Source: Rotaria sp. Silwood1
Lineage: Eukaryota > Rotifera > Eurotatoria > Philodinida > Philodinidae
DNA length: 64,000 nt
Direction of reading: 5' to 3'
Assembly: GCA_905250075.1 (NCBI GenBank)
Contig: CAJNOP010000035.1
Location: 248,001 to 312,000, forward strand
Shown here: piece after piece, positions 1 to 13,000 of the stretch
How positions within the stretch are numbered: the stretch's first letter is position 1
Layout: each line of letters starts with the position of its first letter
Position numbers and translations under genes: made by a program
Notes under the pieces: generated by a model
Told to the model about the DNA's origin: nothing
Seen by the model: the letters and a program-made list of their open reading frames with translations, nothing else
Database searches by the model: none

Positions 1-561
1 TTTGTTTTCTTTCTCAACAATATTTGTAACTTAATGTGCAATCGATGATGTTGTCTTGTCTTTAAAAATAAAATCAAACAAAACACAAAATATTTTGTTT
101 TCTATTTTTCAAAAGTAAAAATTTGACAAATCAAGAGAAAATTCGGTGTTCATCGAAATATTAAATTTGATTTTCATCAATCAAACTGTGATAATCATAT
201 GACATAGTACATGTTGTTGAAAAGAAAACTTTGAATTGTTCAATTAACTCATCTTATAAAAGGTTGATAAGAGAAAAAAGAAATTATAAATAAATGTTGT
301 AATAAGATTGATCGATTGAAATCTTCACAAGCAGTAGTGCATTGCTAGAAGGTTTGGTTTCTTTTAGGTTTATTTGTTTTGACATAATTTTCGCATGGAA
401 TTATGATGTGAGAATTTTGTTTATTTTTCAGCAATAGTACAATTGTTCTGATTATACATATTTTTCTTCTAGAGAATATTTAGGTTTATATCATTGTATA
501 TTTTTATTAATATTATTATTTGTATTTCATTGATGTGTTCTTAAATACCCGATACATTGTC
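1..561. other. Upstream region of COASY
   Basis: AT-rich sequence with no supported coding exon. A pyrimidine-rich stretch ending in AG near position 430 could be the acceptor of an intron in the 5' untranslated region of the following gene, but no first exon can be fixed. The reading frame of the gene stays open back to about 520 only through a non-ATG codon, so this part is taken as leader. Confidence 0.4.
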
Positions 562-2693
562 ATGACTGAAAAAAATATGCGTCGATTTCAAACAGCACTT
601 TTATTAATTACAAATCCAATTCGTTCACGTATCCCATTTATTCTTTCTTGTGTTATACCATATGTTGAAAGAAATCTTTATGTTGTTGTTCAAAATTCAA
701 ATTTTCAATTATCATCATCATCATCATCATCATCCGAAACATTATTTGATCGTGAACAACAAAAAGAACGTATACGTCCAATGTTATATGCCATTTATAA
801 ACACTTAACAGTAACAAAAAATCCTTCAGTTGATATTCTTCTACATAATGTTGATTCAGTAATAAAATCTACAAATCCTATTCGATTACCTCGTATATGT
901 GAAGCAGTTTTTGCTGATTGTTCACCATCACCAGGATTATATAACTATTGTCGAGATCATTTTCATGAATTAGATCAGAATTTTGAACTTCGAATCATTG
1001 ATGAAAAAGAAGCGACAGAAGATCAATCGGCTGATAAATTTCCTACATTTGATAATGATTTATTTAATACGAGATCTACTAGTCAATATAATCGAGGAGT
1101 TTTGGGTGGTAAGTTAAAATATATTATAAAAATTAAGCTCATGATTTTTTATGTTAGGCACATTTGATCGATTGCATAATGGACACAAATTATTGTTAAC
1201 TGAAAGTGCTCTACTCTGTGATGAGAAAATTGTTGTTGGTGTAACTGATGGTGTTATGATACAAAACAAAGTAATTTCTATTGAAAATTTTCTTGAGTCA
1301 TGTTTCTTAAAGAGGAATTTTGATAAATTTAAAAATAAAACAAAATTTAATAGATCACGTATTTACCATGTATTACGTCTACTAAGGTTTTATCTGAAGT
1401 GATTGAACCAGTGAATGATCGTATGTCAAATGTTCATTCATTTGTTGATTTAATTCGACCTAGCCTTTATGTACACTGTGAACCAATTGAAGATCCATGT
1501 GGTCCATCAGCCACAATGGCTGATTTAAATGTAAAGTTCTTTTTAAAGAAACAATCACACTTTTCTTGAAGATAAGTATACATAATTTAGTGTATTATTG
1601 TTACTGATGAAACACAACAAGGTGCATTACAAGTTAATAAAGAAAGACAACAAAATGGTTTATCTCAATTAGCCGTTCATGTCATACCAATGGTTCCAGC
1701 TGATAATAATAATCAAGATGGAGATAACAAATTAAGCTCCACTTCACTTCGACGACAAATGCTTAGTATCCTTCTTAAACCACCTTTGGTAACTTTATGT
1801 TGCTATTTTTATAATATCATCTTCTAATTATTTAATAATGATTATAGAAATCAGCCGAATCCAATCGACCTTACGTGATTGGTCTTACTGGTGGTATAGG
1901 TTCAGGAAAATCAAGTATTGCTCGAAGACTTGAAAAACTTGGTGCTGCTATTATTAATTGTGATAAGTTAGGCAAGTATTTTATTTATTTTTAATCATTA
2001 AAGACTTTTCCATTCGAAAAATCATTTTTCTCAATATCTATACAGGTCATGAAACATATAAAGTGGATACTGATGTTTATAAAAAGATAATCACAACATT
2101 TGGTGAAGAAATTGTCAATCCTACTGATCGATCTATTGATAGAAAAATACTTGGTAACAAAGTCTTTCAATCATCGGATGAACTCAAAAAACTAACAGAT
2201 ATTGTTTGGCCTGCTATTTTAAATTTGACACAAGAACGAATTGAATATTTATTTAAAGAAGGTATGTAGTAAAGAAAATGTTTGTTTTTTGATATATATT
2301 CTTCAATAAAAATTCTCTTAGGTAAACGTGTAATTATACTTGATGCAGCTGTATTACTTGAAGCACAATGGACTGTAGCAGTAAATGAAGTATGGATTGC
2401 ATCTATTCCTCCAAAAGAAGTATTTATTTTTTGCTTATTTAAGATTTATATATTTATCTATCAATAAATGTATTTATTTTTCTCAGGCTACTCGACGCGT
2501 TGTCGAACGAGATCATCTATCACCTGACGAAGCAAAACGTCGTTTAAGTATACAAATGTCAAATCAAGAACGATTTCCATATGCAAATGTTCTTCTTTGT
2601 ACTTATTGGGCAGAAAGTGTCACTCAAAAACAAGTTGAACATGCTTGGCATCTGCTTTTAGAACGTATTAATTGTGATATTCCTAAATTTTAA
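562..2693 (+). CDS. COASY: Bifunctional coenzyme A synthase (PPAT + dephospho-CoA kinase)
   Basis: Catalyses the last two steps of CoA synthesis: adenylylation of 4'-phosphopantetheine, then phosphorylation of dephospho-CoA. Exons: 562-1108, 1158-1270, 1387-1530, 1591-1788, 1848-1971, 2046-2261, 2322-2419 and 2487-2693. They join in phase to 548 residues, close to the animal protein (about 560). The N-terminal third is poorly conserved and has a Ser run coded by a TCA repeat near 711-735. The PPAT nucleotidyl-transferase motif [12 protein letters not shown] is split across the first intron (about residues 181-192), and [10 protein letters not shown] follows further on. The kinase P-loop [12 protein letters not shown] lies near residue 346, followed by the INCDKLGHE and [11 protein letters not shown] motifs. 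The start is the first in-frame ATG (562). Intron 5 starts with GC rather than GT. The call is confident from both catalytic motifs and full-length colinearity. Confidence 0.95.
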
Positions 2694-3345
2694 TTTGATT
2701 CACCTTAGCTCATGGTATTCATAGAGATTTTTTTTTATAGCTTCTCCTTTTGATTGCTTTAGGTTTTGTTTTTCTTTTATTTTTAATTATTTATATGGAA
2801 AAGAAAAATTGATTATTGATACTTCGAGAAAAATCATTAATATGATATGTTTTGTATTCAAATTCCTCTGATTCAAGTACGAATGTCAATAGTGATGATA
2901 ATCGAACTTGTCATCAATGCATCAAATACTTGCAATATCGGTACGACGGAGTCGTGATCAATTACGATGTGAAATATCTCAAGTTTGCTTCATAACATAT
3001 TGATCATTTGCTGTTACTCTTATTCAGTTTATTATTCCATACTGATCTATCATCTCGAGGTTCTCATCTAACTTGAAGCCATAATAAAATGATTAATTAA
3101 TAACAAACTTGTTAATTGTAATATTTATTGTGATTCTTTTGCAGAAAACTCATCTAAAGGTCTTTCTCGACAATAGATTGAAGTTGTTCTTGATAAAAAA
3201 AAGTGTCACTATTTTTTTTTTACATGTAAATATGTGACAGATGAAATTGTTGAAAAGACGTAAATAACTATCTATTCGATTGATTGGAGCAGCAAAAATA
3301 CTGTTTCTGAAAAAGTCTGACGTAATGCTGTGTTTGCAAGCTTGC

Positions 3346-3580
3346 AGACTTGTTCATCATCAAAATATCTGGTTGTCTAGAAAGTTTGTGCAATTCGTAT
3401 TCGATGAAGCCGTACAATAACAAGTGCTACACTTTGCAATGCTTTACTGATCATTGACAACGTGTATTTGCTAGTGTAGGTCATGACATTAAATAAATGC
3501 AACACTTGTTAGCATACGATTTCATAGAATATGAGTTGCATGAACTTTCCGGATAGCCAGATATTAGAAATGAATCAACG
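3346..3580. repeat. Imperfect inverted repeat with arms of about 75 bp
   Basis: The arm at about 3364-3440 and the reverse complement of about 3488-3565 align over roughly 75 bp at near 75-80% identity, for example AATATCTGG at 3364 against CCAGATATT ending at 3565. The spacer is about 45 bp. Most differences are transitions. It is probably an old foldback element; no clear target-site duplication was found. Confidence 0.55.
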
Positions 3581-4666
3581 GCATAGATTATTTCTCATTT
3601 TTCTGATTCTATAAAAATGAAATGAAGACCTTGGTGAGTCATATCCATTTTCTGATGACTACAGCAATGAAATCAGAGTCCTGTTGAACTACTAATAGCG
3701 CTTTTCACTAATTACTTCCATGAGTTTTCTCTCTTTTGACATCTGTCTGTGAACAGAAAACTGATAAGACTACAAATTCTATTTTAGTTTTGTGTACTAA
3801 TTACATGTTCTTTATATATGAACATGATTAATTTATTGTAAATATAATCTAGTTTTCACCTGATATTTGCTTTACTATTGCTAGTGCCTGTACGAAATAT
3901 ATGCAATAAATAGTAAGAACTGCAAATAAGTCTATGATAAATTACAATGCTAAATATTTATTCGATCTTGTTTCAATAATATAATTAGATATCAAAATGA
4001 ATGAATAAAGTTTTTTAAGTACACTATAATGAAATTGTACTTGATTGAATAGTCTGATGTATGTTTCCACACAGAAATAATTTTCGACATTAGTAAAGTG
4101 TTTGATTTACGAAAAAAAAGCACGTTGTATGAACAATGTTTTCAAAAACACACATGCAAAAACTAAAAAAAAAGTTGGAACCGACCACTTATCGTTACGG
4201 ATTACAATTCAGATAAGAGTGAAAGATAAGTTGAGTTAAAGAAGAAGAAATGTAAAAAGATCGATTGGTGATTACCAATTCTTAGAGACAATAATTTTTG
4301 AAACTCAATCTTCCAAAGTTGCAAACGATTCATATATGAAAGTGACCATAATTCTTTTGAACCTTTTTTCTTTTGATCCAATAATAAATTTATGTCATGG
4401 CACAAAAATGTTTCGTTGTTATCTCATGCTTCGAAAAGTACACGGTCAAAATATTTAACTTAAATGTCGATTGCAAAGATAAAGTCGATTGCTTGAAGTA
4501 GCATTGTCAGTTATCTCTCACATGTAGTAAGACTAGCTCAATTATACCCAATTATCGTCATGTTCTCTTTATCCCACGCACGACACTTTTTTTCTTCGTA
4601 TTATTTTACTGTTTTCTATTGACAAAATCATTGGTGAGACAGTAGCACAGCTGTCGATGATTCTTA

Positions 4667-4684
4667 TGTATATATATATATATT
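4667..4684 (+). promoter_or_regulatory. TATA-like run before the secreted propeller gene
   Basis: An alternating TA tract ending about 36 bp upstream of the ATG at 4721. Its position suits a TATA element with a very short leader, but simple TA repeats are common in this window. Confidence 0.35.
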
Positions 4685-4720
4685 TACTAATAAACTCTTT
4701 GTACGACACGAGCTATCGAA

Positions 4721-5680
4721 ATGTGGCCAATAATCTTTGTACTAATAAGTAGTATTTCAAGTCTTATCCATGCACAGCCTCCTTCGGATGATGCACGACA
4801 TAAACTTGCAGCGCTCATCAGTGATGTTCGTCAAGCTGATGGACGTCGATATAGTTCACGTGATCATCTTGGAAATACAATGGATTGCGTTAAAATTATT
4901 AAACGAACTGATAGTGAAGAATTTATTGGTGTCTACCATACATATATCAATGGTGTACCAAGAGTTAATTTAGCTTTATCGGATGATCTTCTAAATTGGA
5001 CATGGCTTCGAGAATTAGCTTATTTTGGTTCACAACCAACAATTGCAGTACCTAGTGATCAACCTCAAGGTTATATTGTTGCATGGGAACAAGAGCCTAG
5101 GAACCATTTAAGGTTTGCTTTTTATCCGACATGGTCAGATTTACAATCTGGTACTTCTCAAAAAAACTATTCTGTTCCACGTACATTATCTCGTTGTGCT
5201 GAAGGTACTCCTAATATATATGGTCAACCAACACTAAATAATATTGATGTTGGTTTTCACTTTTATGATAACTGTGTTGTTGATCGACAAGCTCGAGCTA
5301 CATTAAAAAATTTTAATCTATGGATTCAAATTCGTAAACAACCTAACTTTGATAATGCATTACTTCACTATGGTGTACAAGGCAATATTGGTGATCGAGA
5401 TGCACTTTCGAATTTTAATGATTTTGCATTCACTGTTATCGAAGGACAATATAAACCAAACGATTTTGGTACTTGGCGTACATTTATATTTGATCCACAG
5501 ACAGGCAATGCCGATCAAGTATCAATTATCACAGATGGAGGAAGTCAAGCGTTTGCTAATCCAACTATGACACTCACCACATGGAAGGGCCAAAACATTT
5601 TAATTGTGACTCTTTTCATACCTAGTGAACAATCCGCACCCGGTGAAGCAGGCGAACTTATTTACTATCATAAACTATAG
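4721..5680 (+). CDS. Secreted beta-propeller-like (glycosidase-clan-like) protein, intronless
   Basis: A 319-residue protein from a single exon. Residues 1-18 form a signal peptide (hydrophobic core, then IHAQ), so it is probably secreted. The rest is rich in Trp and aromatic residues and in blade-like strand patterns, such as VNLALSDDLLNWTWL and QPTIAVPSDQPQGYIVAWEQ. These recall five-bladed propeller glycosidases (GH43/GH32 clan) and bacterial or fungal secreted hydrolases, but I cannot assign catalytic residues, so substrate and activity are unknown. Every other convincing full-length protein-coding gene here has introns. A single-exon secreted enzyme-like gene among them is compatible with horizontal acquisition, although that is inference. 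A decayed copy of the last 26 or so codons lies 0.7 kb downstream. Confidence 0.7.
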   Translation: MWPIIFVLISSISSLIHAQPPSDDARHKLAALISDVRQADGRRYSSRDHLGNTMDCVKIIKRTDSEEFIGVYHTYINGVPRVNLALSDDLLNWTWLRELAYFGSQPTIAVPSDQPQGYIVAWEQEPRNHLRFAFYPTWSDLQSGTSQKNYSVPRTLSRCAEGTPNIYGQPTLNNIDVGFHFYDNCVVDRQARATLKNFNLWIQIRKQPNFDNALLHYGVQGNIGDRDALSNFNDFAFTVIEGQYKPNDFGTWRTFIFDPQTGNADQVSIITDGGSQAFANPTMTLTTWKGQNILIVTLFIPSEQSAPGEAGELIYYHKL

Positions 5681-7341
5681 ACTATTTATCTTCAATCCTA
5701 TGATAAACATCTAAACGGTTATACGTCTTTAATAATATACAGACTGACTAGGCTACTTTTTATTTCAATTTTGTTCTGTTTGCTGTATTTTTATAAAATC
5801 ATAGATTTTTCTTATTTTAATATGGTTGAACAGAGCAGTTATGACTCAATCAAAATATAGTTTTCATTTCATTAATCTTGTATCTTGGTCAAAAACTCGA
5901 TAAAGTTTCAGAACCAGTCATTAAATGACTTTTTTCTCCTTGCGACTTTGTGATCACGTGTGCTTTAATATCATATTTCATCGTAAATGGCTGCAAACAG
6001 GTATCTATATATAATAGCATATTTCACTAATGTGAGTTGAAAACATCATAGTCTTTAAGTGACTTAGGAGCATATTTATTACTTCGAACGAACTGTTTTC
6101 AAAAGTAGTATATTGATCAGTAGAAAGCAGTTGAATTACTTAATTAATTAAAAGTTTGATGGCAAAATGTCCTTTTCAATACTTTCAGAAGACATAAAAA
6201 TTTCTTTTTACTTTTAAGTATACAAATAGGCACTAAAAAAGATTTACTTATTATTAATATTCTTACTTTACACAATAAAGACGACCGTATTTAATAGAGA
6301 CATTATTTGCATTGACAATATCACATGTGAGATTAACATATTTTTATTGTCACTGTTTTTGTATCTAGTAAACAATCAGCATCAGTTGAGACGGATGACG
6401 TTATTTATTATCATAAGCGAGAAAATATTTCTTTTGAATACTATTATAAACATCAAAACGACTATTTTAATAATAACAATTAGATTCATAACATTTCTCA
6501 ATTGTCATCACTGCCAACCGATAAATGCTGATAGATACACAACTACTTAGCAACCATTCATCAATTGTTCTATAGTAATCAACAATGCCACGTTTATTTA
6601 GATTGTTTTTTTGTTATCAATGTCTCATTAATTTAAGTTTCTTTTAACTCAAGACATAGTCTAATTAAATAGAACATACAAGCTACCGAATTATTCCACT
6701 TTGCGTAAATGTATAAATATATGGCTTGACTTTCGAGGCGACTTTTTTTATTATTAAATGTAGACATGTTCTAGAGCAGAACAAGTATCTCTTGATTATG
6801 ACAAACATATAGCTTGTACAAAAAAGTGTTTTTGGCTATGATACATTTACGTAATTCGATTTGTGGCTCTGTTATTCCTAAGTGAACTATTTCTCTTTCA
6901 TATCAAAGTAATGAATGAAAAGTACATACGTTTGTGATCAATCATAATCAAAATGATAAAATCTTGCTCACTCATCATGTCTATATATCATTTCAATACA
7001 AATTATCTATAGATCCAAGAAATTGTTTGTTCATCAATAAATCATCTTTCATTCATGCCAAAATATAGCTTTTATAAAGGATGTCTACTATTGTAATCAA
7101 ATACAATACAAATTTGAATAGAAATCAAACCCATTATTATATATAAGGAAAAAAAAGTTGAATTATGATATATATGTATATAATAGAAGTTTTTCTTTAT
7201 CTCATTATTTCAAATATACCTTGTATTAATTTCTTATAAGGATTTTGAAAAAAAAAAACTTTACAAACATACGTATATTCCAGTACACATCTGACCTAGG
7301 TAATAATCATTATTAAAAAAAAAACGAACAGAATTATTAAT
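5681..7341. other. Intergenic region between the propeller gene and the TRIM-NHL gene
   Basis: AT-rich spacer. Apart from the decayed 3' copy of the upstream gene (listed separately) I see only TA runs and poly-A tracts. The minus-strand end nearest 7341 would be the 3' untranslated region of the TRIM-NHL gene. Confidence 0.5.
6340..6466 (+). pseudogene. Relic of the 3' end of a second copy of the propeller gene
   Basis: Translation near 6343-6420 gives VTVFVSSKQSASVETD and then VIYYHKRE. The intact gene ends VTLFIPSEQSAPGEAG and then LIYYHKL. Similarity continues into the 3' flank: ATAAACATC followed by AAACG occurs in both copies. Only the last 26 or so codons plus some 3' flank remain, and the stop codon is gone. 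This points to a former tandem duplicate that has almost wholly decayed, or a partial duplication. Confidence 0.7.
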
Positions 7342-10078
7342 TTATATAATCTGTAAACGATGTGCTCGATGTTCAGATATCATAATGTGACCATCTTTAA
7401 GTAATAATATATCATATGGTCCATGAAAACCAATTTTCGAATGTACAAGTTCTGTTGTAGTAAAATCACTATTAAATATTGTTACACGATTATTTCCTTC
7501 ATCACAAACAAATAATCTTTTGTTTGTTTCATCATATGCGAGACCTAATGGACGAAAAAATTCTGCTAAAAGTTTGCCACGTTGGCCGATTGTCAATAAA
7601 TGATCACCGTCACTATTAAACACTTGTATTCGATCATTGCCCCAATCAGATACAGCTAAACGATCATCACTAAGTATACATACACAAGCTGGACATTTAA
7701 ATTGTCCATTATCAGTACCGAGACCACCCCAGGCAAGAAGAAATTGTCCTTGTTCACTATATTTTAATATTCGATGACCACCAGCATCACATACAAATAT
7801 ATAATTTTGTTCATTTGTACATAAATCGCATGGAGCTGAATATTGACCAACATCTCGACCATATTGACCAATGACACGAATTAATTTAAAATCTCGATTA
7901 AATACTTTTATTCGACGTTCAGATTGATCAATTAAATAAAGTCGATTATCGGAATCAATATGAACAGCATATGGATGATGAAAACGTATTTCACCTGTTT
8001 CACTTATTGCTGTATAAACTTGTTGAAAAATACCATCAATACTGTATGTTACAAGACGATTATTATAAGTATCACATACATCTATAATAAAAGGAATGCT
8101 GAAAGAAAACGAAAGGAATTTATTTGATTCTTACAAATAAGTTGATCTCGTTTTGAATAGGCTAATGATGATGGATGCATAAATTCGGTATCTCGTGTTC
8201 CTCGTTTACCAATAATACGTGGTGTTCGTTTATGATTTTGTGATTGTAATTGTTGACGACAACATCCATTATTATCAGATGTTGATACATTTGAACGATA
8301 AGATGGTGATGAACCATTTAGATAATCACTTTGTTGTTGTTGTAATGTGGCACTCAAACAGCGAATAAGCTGTTTTGAACAATGTTGTAAATCGGTATCA
8401 GTTGATGATGTTGTTGACGATGGATCAGTTTTTACTGATGGTTGAAATATTGAAGAAAGTTGAACAGCGCTTTCAATTGGTTCAAGTACCATTCCAATTT
8501 CAACAAAACCCATTGAGATAGCATCTGATGATATATCTCGGTTAAAAAAGGAGATCTATAATAAAAAAATATAAATAATCAAGAAGTAAATCTCATATAT
8601 TGACTTACTCGACGAATAGGTGTTTTAACAATAAGTATTTTACTTTGAAGATCATTGACACTAAGCACATACTCTTCACATTTCTGTCGAATTTCAATTG
8701 CTTCTTGATCTGTTTCTTCTTTACTAGAATAAAAAATATTACTTTCCCATTCTTTTTTGTTTTTCTTATTTAATATCTATATTTGAGAAAACATTTATCA
8801 TATGATTCTGTTGACTCTAATAGAACAGGATGGAATAGATATGTCATAAAAAAACATAGTATCCTCATGTATATAATTCACTAATAAAGTTAAAAATAAG
8901 CTCAAGAAAAGTTTCGTACTTTGAACTAACCAACATTAATCTATATTTTATGCCTACCTGTGTAATATTCCTTGAGATTCTAAACAAAATTTGTTAATTA
9001 TAGAGAGATCTTGAAGACAAGCATGTTTTTCATCAATTAATCTAAAAGAATAATAGTCAAAAAATAAGTTGACATACAGACAAATGCAAATATATACCTC
9101 TGTTCAGCTTTACTAAATTCTTGTACATTATGCAGTAATTTTGTTTCTTCTTGTTTAATTTTTTCGATAAGATCAGCTACTTTATTACGAATTACATCAG
9201 CAATATCATTTGAACGGTGAACATTTTCTTCGTGATTTTTTATATTTTCAACTTTGATATAAAACAAATGAAATTCATTTCTTATTAAAAGAGGTTTTCT
9301 TTTCGTTTACCTTCTTTAGCAATTAATTTTTCTGTTTCTTGTTGAGTTTCGTTTAGTTTTGAACTTATATATCGAGAAAATTCATCATAATGTTGTCGAC
9401 GACATTTACAACATATAGCTTCTCGACAATGTTCACATACCTATATAAAATAACTTATTATTTATTTTGATTTCAATAAAAAATTATTAAAATATTAACT
9501 GTAATTGTATCTTCTAATTTACAAAGAGCACATTTCGCTTTAAGCATAGGTTTTGGTTCAGTATGTGAAAGACTTTCGAGTAAATTGACAATTGTTCGAT
9601 TTACTTCAAATGAACCTACGCCTGCAAAAGGTACTCGATAACACCCACGACATACAGGACCTAAACATATATATATATATCAAAAAAAAAAAAGACGTAA
9701 AATTAGTATAATATATAATTTACATCGACCCCAACGATCTTCTGTAATTCGTTCTAGGCATAATTTACAAAAAGTATGTTGGCAAGGTAATTGCAATGGT
9801 TCACGAAAAATTTCAAGGCAAATTGGACTAAAATAAAAATCGATTAAAATAGTTTCATACTACTATGTGTTTTATTTACCATGTAATTAATTGAAGAATA
9901 GATTTTGAACTACGACTTGATTCAATTGTACTTGTACTTGAACTACTATCGATTACGTCTGACATAAGCTAAAAACACAACAAATGAAATATAACTTGAT
10001 ATTGAATAACGAAAATACCGATCGAGGAGATTCATATGATTGCATTTGATGTTGATTTAGAGTGGTCAAACTTTTCAT
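7342..10078 (-). CDS. TRIM-NHL protein (RING, B-box, coiled coil, NHL propeller), likely E3 ubiquitin ligase
   Basis: Ten exons in minus order: 10078-10019, 9968-9880, 9827-9724, 9660-9500, 9440-9311, 9251-9098, 9041-8958, 8723-8609, 8555-8135 and 8081-7342. They join in phase to 685 residues. A RING finger (CPICLE, then CQHTFCKLC, then CPVC) lies near residues 50-88 and a B-box-type zinc site (CALC, CEHC, CCKC and H) near 126-165. A coiled coil follows to about 290, then a Ser/Gln-rich linker (about 300-435) and six NHL-like blades (YVCDTYNNRLVTY, YLIDQSERRIKVF, FVCDAGGHRILKY, AVSDWGNDRIQVF, FVCDEGNNRVTIF, and a last one). There is no filamin repeat, so the order resembles TRIM32 or fly thin rather than TRIM2/3. 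In such proteins the RING recruits E2 and the NHL propeller binds substrate or RNA. The start ATG is in a 60-bp exon; a further non-coding exon upstream is possible (an acceptor-like TTTGCAG near 10147). Confidence 0.9.
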
Positions 10079-13000
10079 TATTTTCAATTAATTTCTTACA
10101 AATGTCGAATACGCACGGTAAGATATAAAAGAAAAACTGCAAAATTATTCACGATATTTAATGTTAGTATGATTAAATATATATCCTTTGCAGGTGGTTA
10201 TGAGGGCAAAGACAGCAAGAAAGAGAGAGAGAGAAAAAGAGAGGAGAAGAACTGTAAGTACAGAATAGCTGTAAATATTGAGAACAATTTTCGTCATCAA
10301 TAATAATCATCGAGCATAGAAGAGCAAAAAAATAAATAGAGGACACAAAGAACAATTATGGCCCAACATCAGAGGTAGACTACTAGTATTTAACTATGAA
10401 TATAAAACAAAAAGAAAAAAAAAATTGTTGAACTCACTTGTTCCAACATGATTTAATTTAATACTACCACAATCATCAACACTACCGACACTACCAGATG
10501 GAATCGCTCTTTCTTCTTTCTACTAAGGCATTTGTTTTTATGTATATTTATATACATATATATGTACGTGTGAATGTGCTCGTTCAATCGAGAAAGAACA
10601 AAACGGATACTAGTGATGCCAACTACTAGATTAGATCACTTGCACCAGCATTTCTACAATGATGAATGACTTATATCAATACGGACTGTACTGATGATTA
10701 TGCAACATAAAAGAACGACGATGAAATGAATACATTCATACATTCCTCAAGGCTTCTTGTTTTGCTTTGGGTGATCATCAGTTATACTGATAAATACGTG
10801 GCACCTGTGAGAAAGAGATTGCTATTACGTTCCTTCTTTTAAGAAGCTCAACATGAACAAATTCAATAAATGATTGCCACCTTCTCAACTGTTCATCGTT
10901 CTCTTTCTCATTAATGCATCCAAAAAAAGAGAACGAAGCATTATAATAAAAATTCGGTCAAATTACATATTATTGGCTCGTTGAACTTTTACGATGTATC
11001 AAGAGAAGAAAAAAAGAAAGAAAATAAACTCACCTACCTCTCTTTTCAATTCAAATCTAAACAATAAGCTAGACTGATGATAGCCAATGTTGATATTAAT
11101 TAGGTGCACGTATTTTATTCGATCCAACACAAAACATAAGTCACAGTTCACGCAATGTAGTCTAATCAATGACGGACGCGCGCGAGTCTATATACAATTC
11201 ATGTAGAAGGAGGAAATCAGATAAATATAGAAAAAAAAAAAGTTAATCGAATAGCGAGAGGATTGAGAGGCTATTTGCCGAATGAATTTTTCGTTGTAAT
11301 CAAAAGTTCAACATTCTTATGTGAGGTGGGTTAATTTATCTTCAAATTGTCTTTCTCTTCACCTGACTGTCAAGAAAAAAAAAAGCTGCAGTTACTAGCT
11401 ATCTTTCTTCGAAGATATACGAGAGAAAGTGTTGTCAACAGTCGATGAACTAGTGTATGATAAAAGCTTTTTTTTCTCTTTCTATTACTCTCACTTCACA
11501 TCGTTGTATATACGTATGTATATTATTAGCAGATACGAACAGACAGACAAGTAAACGTTGTTGAATTTTTCTTCTCTTTTATTGCTGAGGACTGATAAGC
11601 GAATCGCAAGTGTTCGTAGTGCATGATCGTATGTACTAACGAATGCTTAACTTGTGAATCAAACCGACCAAGGGTATATAGGACGTAAGAGTAATATTGT
11701 ATACAAGGCTATAACAAAGAGACAAAAATCATTAATATCACCTCTTACATCAAAATTAGATATGATACTGATTGAAAAAATCTGCATTTAATATTATGTT
11801 TTCTTTTTCTTACTTTATTAGTGTATATATACAAATGAAACCTTCACTTACTGTGTAATTGTTTGTTTGTTTTTTGTCTAATAAAACACTTATAATATGT
11901 CAGAAGTGGTGGTACTTGTTTCATTCAATATGAAATAACAGAATCTTTATAAACGCGTTAATTCAACTATATAACATCAAATTATCGATGTCACAATTTT
12001 TATTCTACTATTTCATACAAAAAGTAAACATTTCATCAATATAGATTACAGCATGAGATAATAATTTTATAAGAGACTTAATAATTATAGAGTTTGTAAA
12101 CCTCGAAAAGATGCATTATCAGTGCTTCTAATAATCTAATATATAATTAATCATTGTTCATGGTGATCTTTATCATTAGAAAAGTAGAACAGAGTATTAT
12201 TCGCATTGTAAATGGTACCATTGTCAATAAAAATGATGAATTACCAAAAGAGACTATCTGCTTATCACTATTTCATTTATATATATATATATTAAGCTAG
12301 GAACACACAGTTTTACTAATTGTTTCAAGAATATATTTCACTAATAATTATTCTTTAAACACAATAAAAACATGGTAAGAATAAACCAATCACTCCTACA
12401 ATGGCATGTAGCAAAGATATAAAGTGAATTCAAAAAAAAATAAAGTTGACTATATAATTTTTGACATCAAATCATAGTAACGTAGATTGAATAAAGAATA
12501 CTATTGAAAACAAACAGAACTGATAAGATCGTAAAGTATTATCAATGTTTATATGTTATTGATTTCATTTTATTCATTTACAGCTAGAGTAATTAAAGAC
12601 GTCTGTTATCAATCTTGATCAGGTATCTTTATGTTATAAATCAGTAGTCGATATGATCATGACTGTATGTATAATTGAAAAAAAAATATTTTGGAACATT
12701 ATATTGAAATAGATAAGAAATTTTAAATACAATAAATATCAAATTTTTACTTAATTTCTGTACATTGTGAGTTTGGTAACTTTTAGTTTATTATTAATAC
12801 ATCTATCAAAGAACTATAGTGTTTTCGAAATCTTCCACTATTGAATGTTTTCGCCTATGAGTTTAAAAAGAGCTTTGTCATCTAAAATATACGTCCACAC
12901 AAAAAATTGTGAGAATGTTGTTTGCTTGTTTTTTTAAACTATCCTTTTGAAGAAACCATTGGTATTGAACGAGAATGTCCTTCTAAATCAATCAAAATGA

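Larger units (their letters stand above)
2694..4720. other. Intergenic region
   Basis: About 2 kb without a supportable gene. It contains one imperfect inverted repeat (listed separately) and a promoter-like TA run just before the next gene. A short minus-strand open frame near 4.2-4.4 kb has no coding character. Confidence 0.6.

Noticed and set aside
520..561. Longer N-terminus of COASY
   Set aside because: It would need a non-ATG start; the first in-frame ATG is at 562.
6347..6550. Independent gene at 6.35-6.55 kb
   Set aside because: The frame shown by homology to the upstream gene is a different, short one; the longer open frame is chance.
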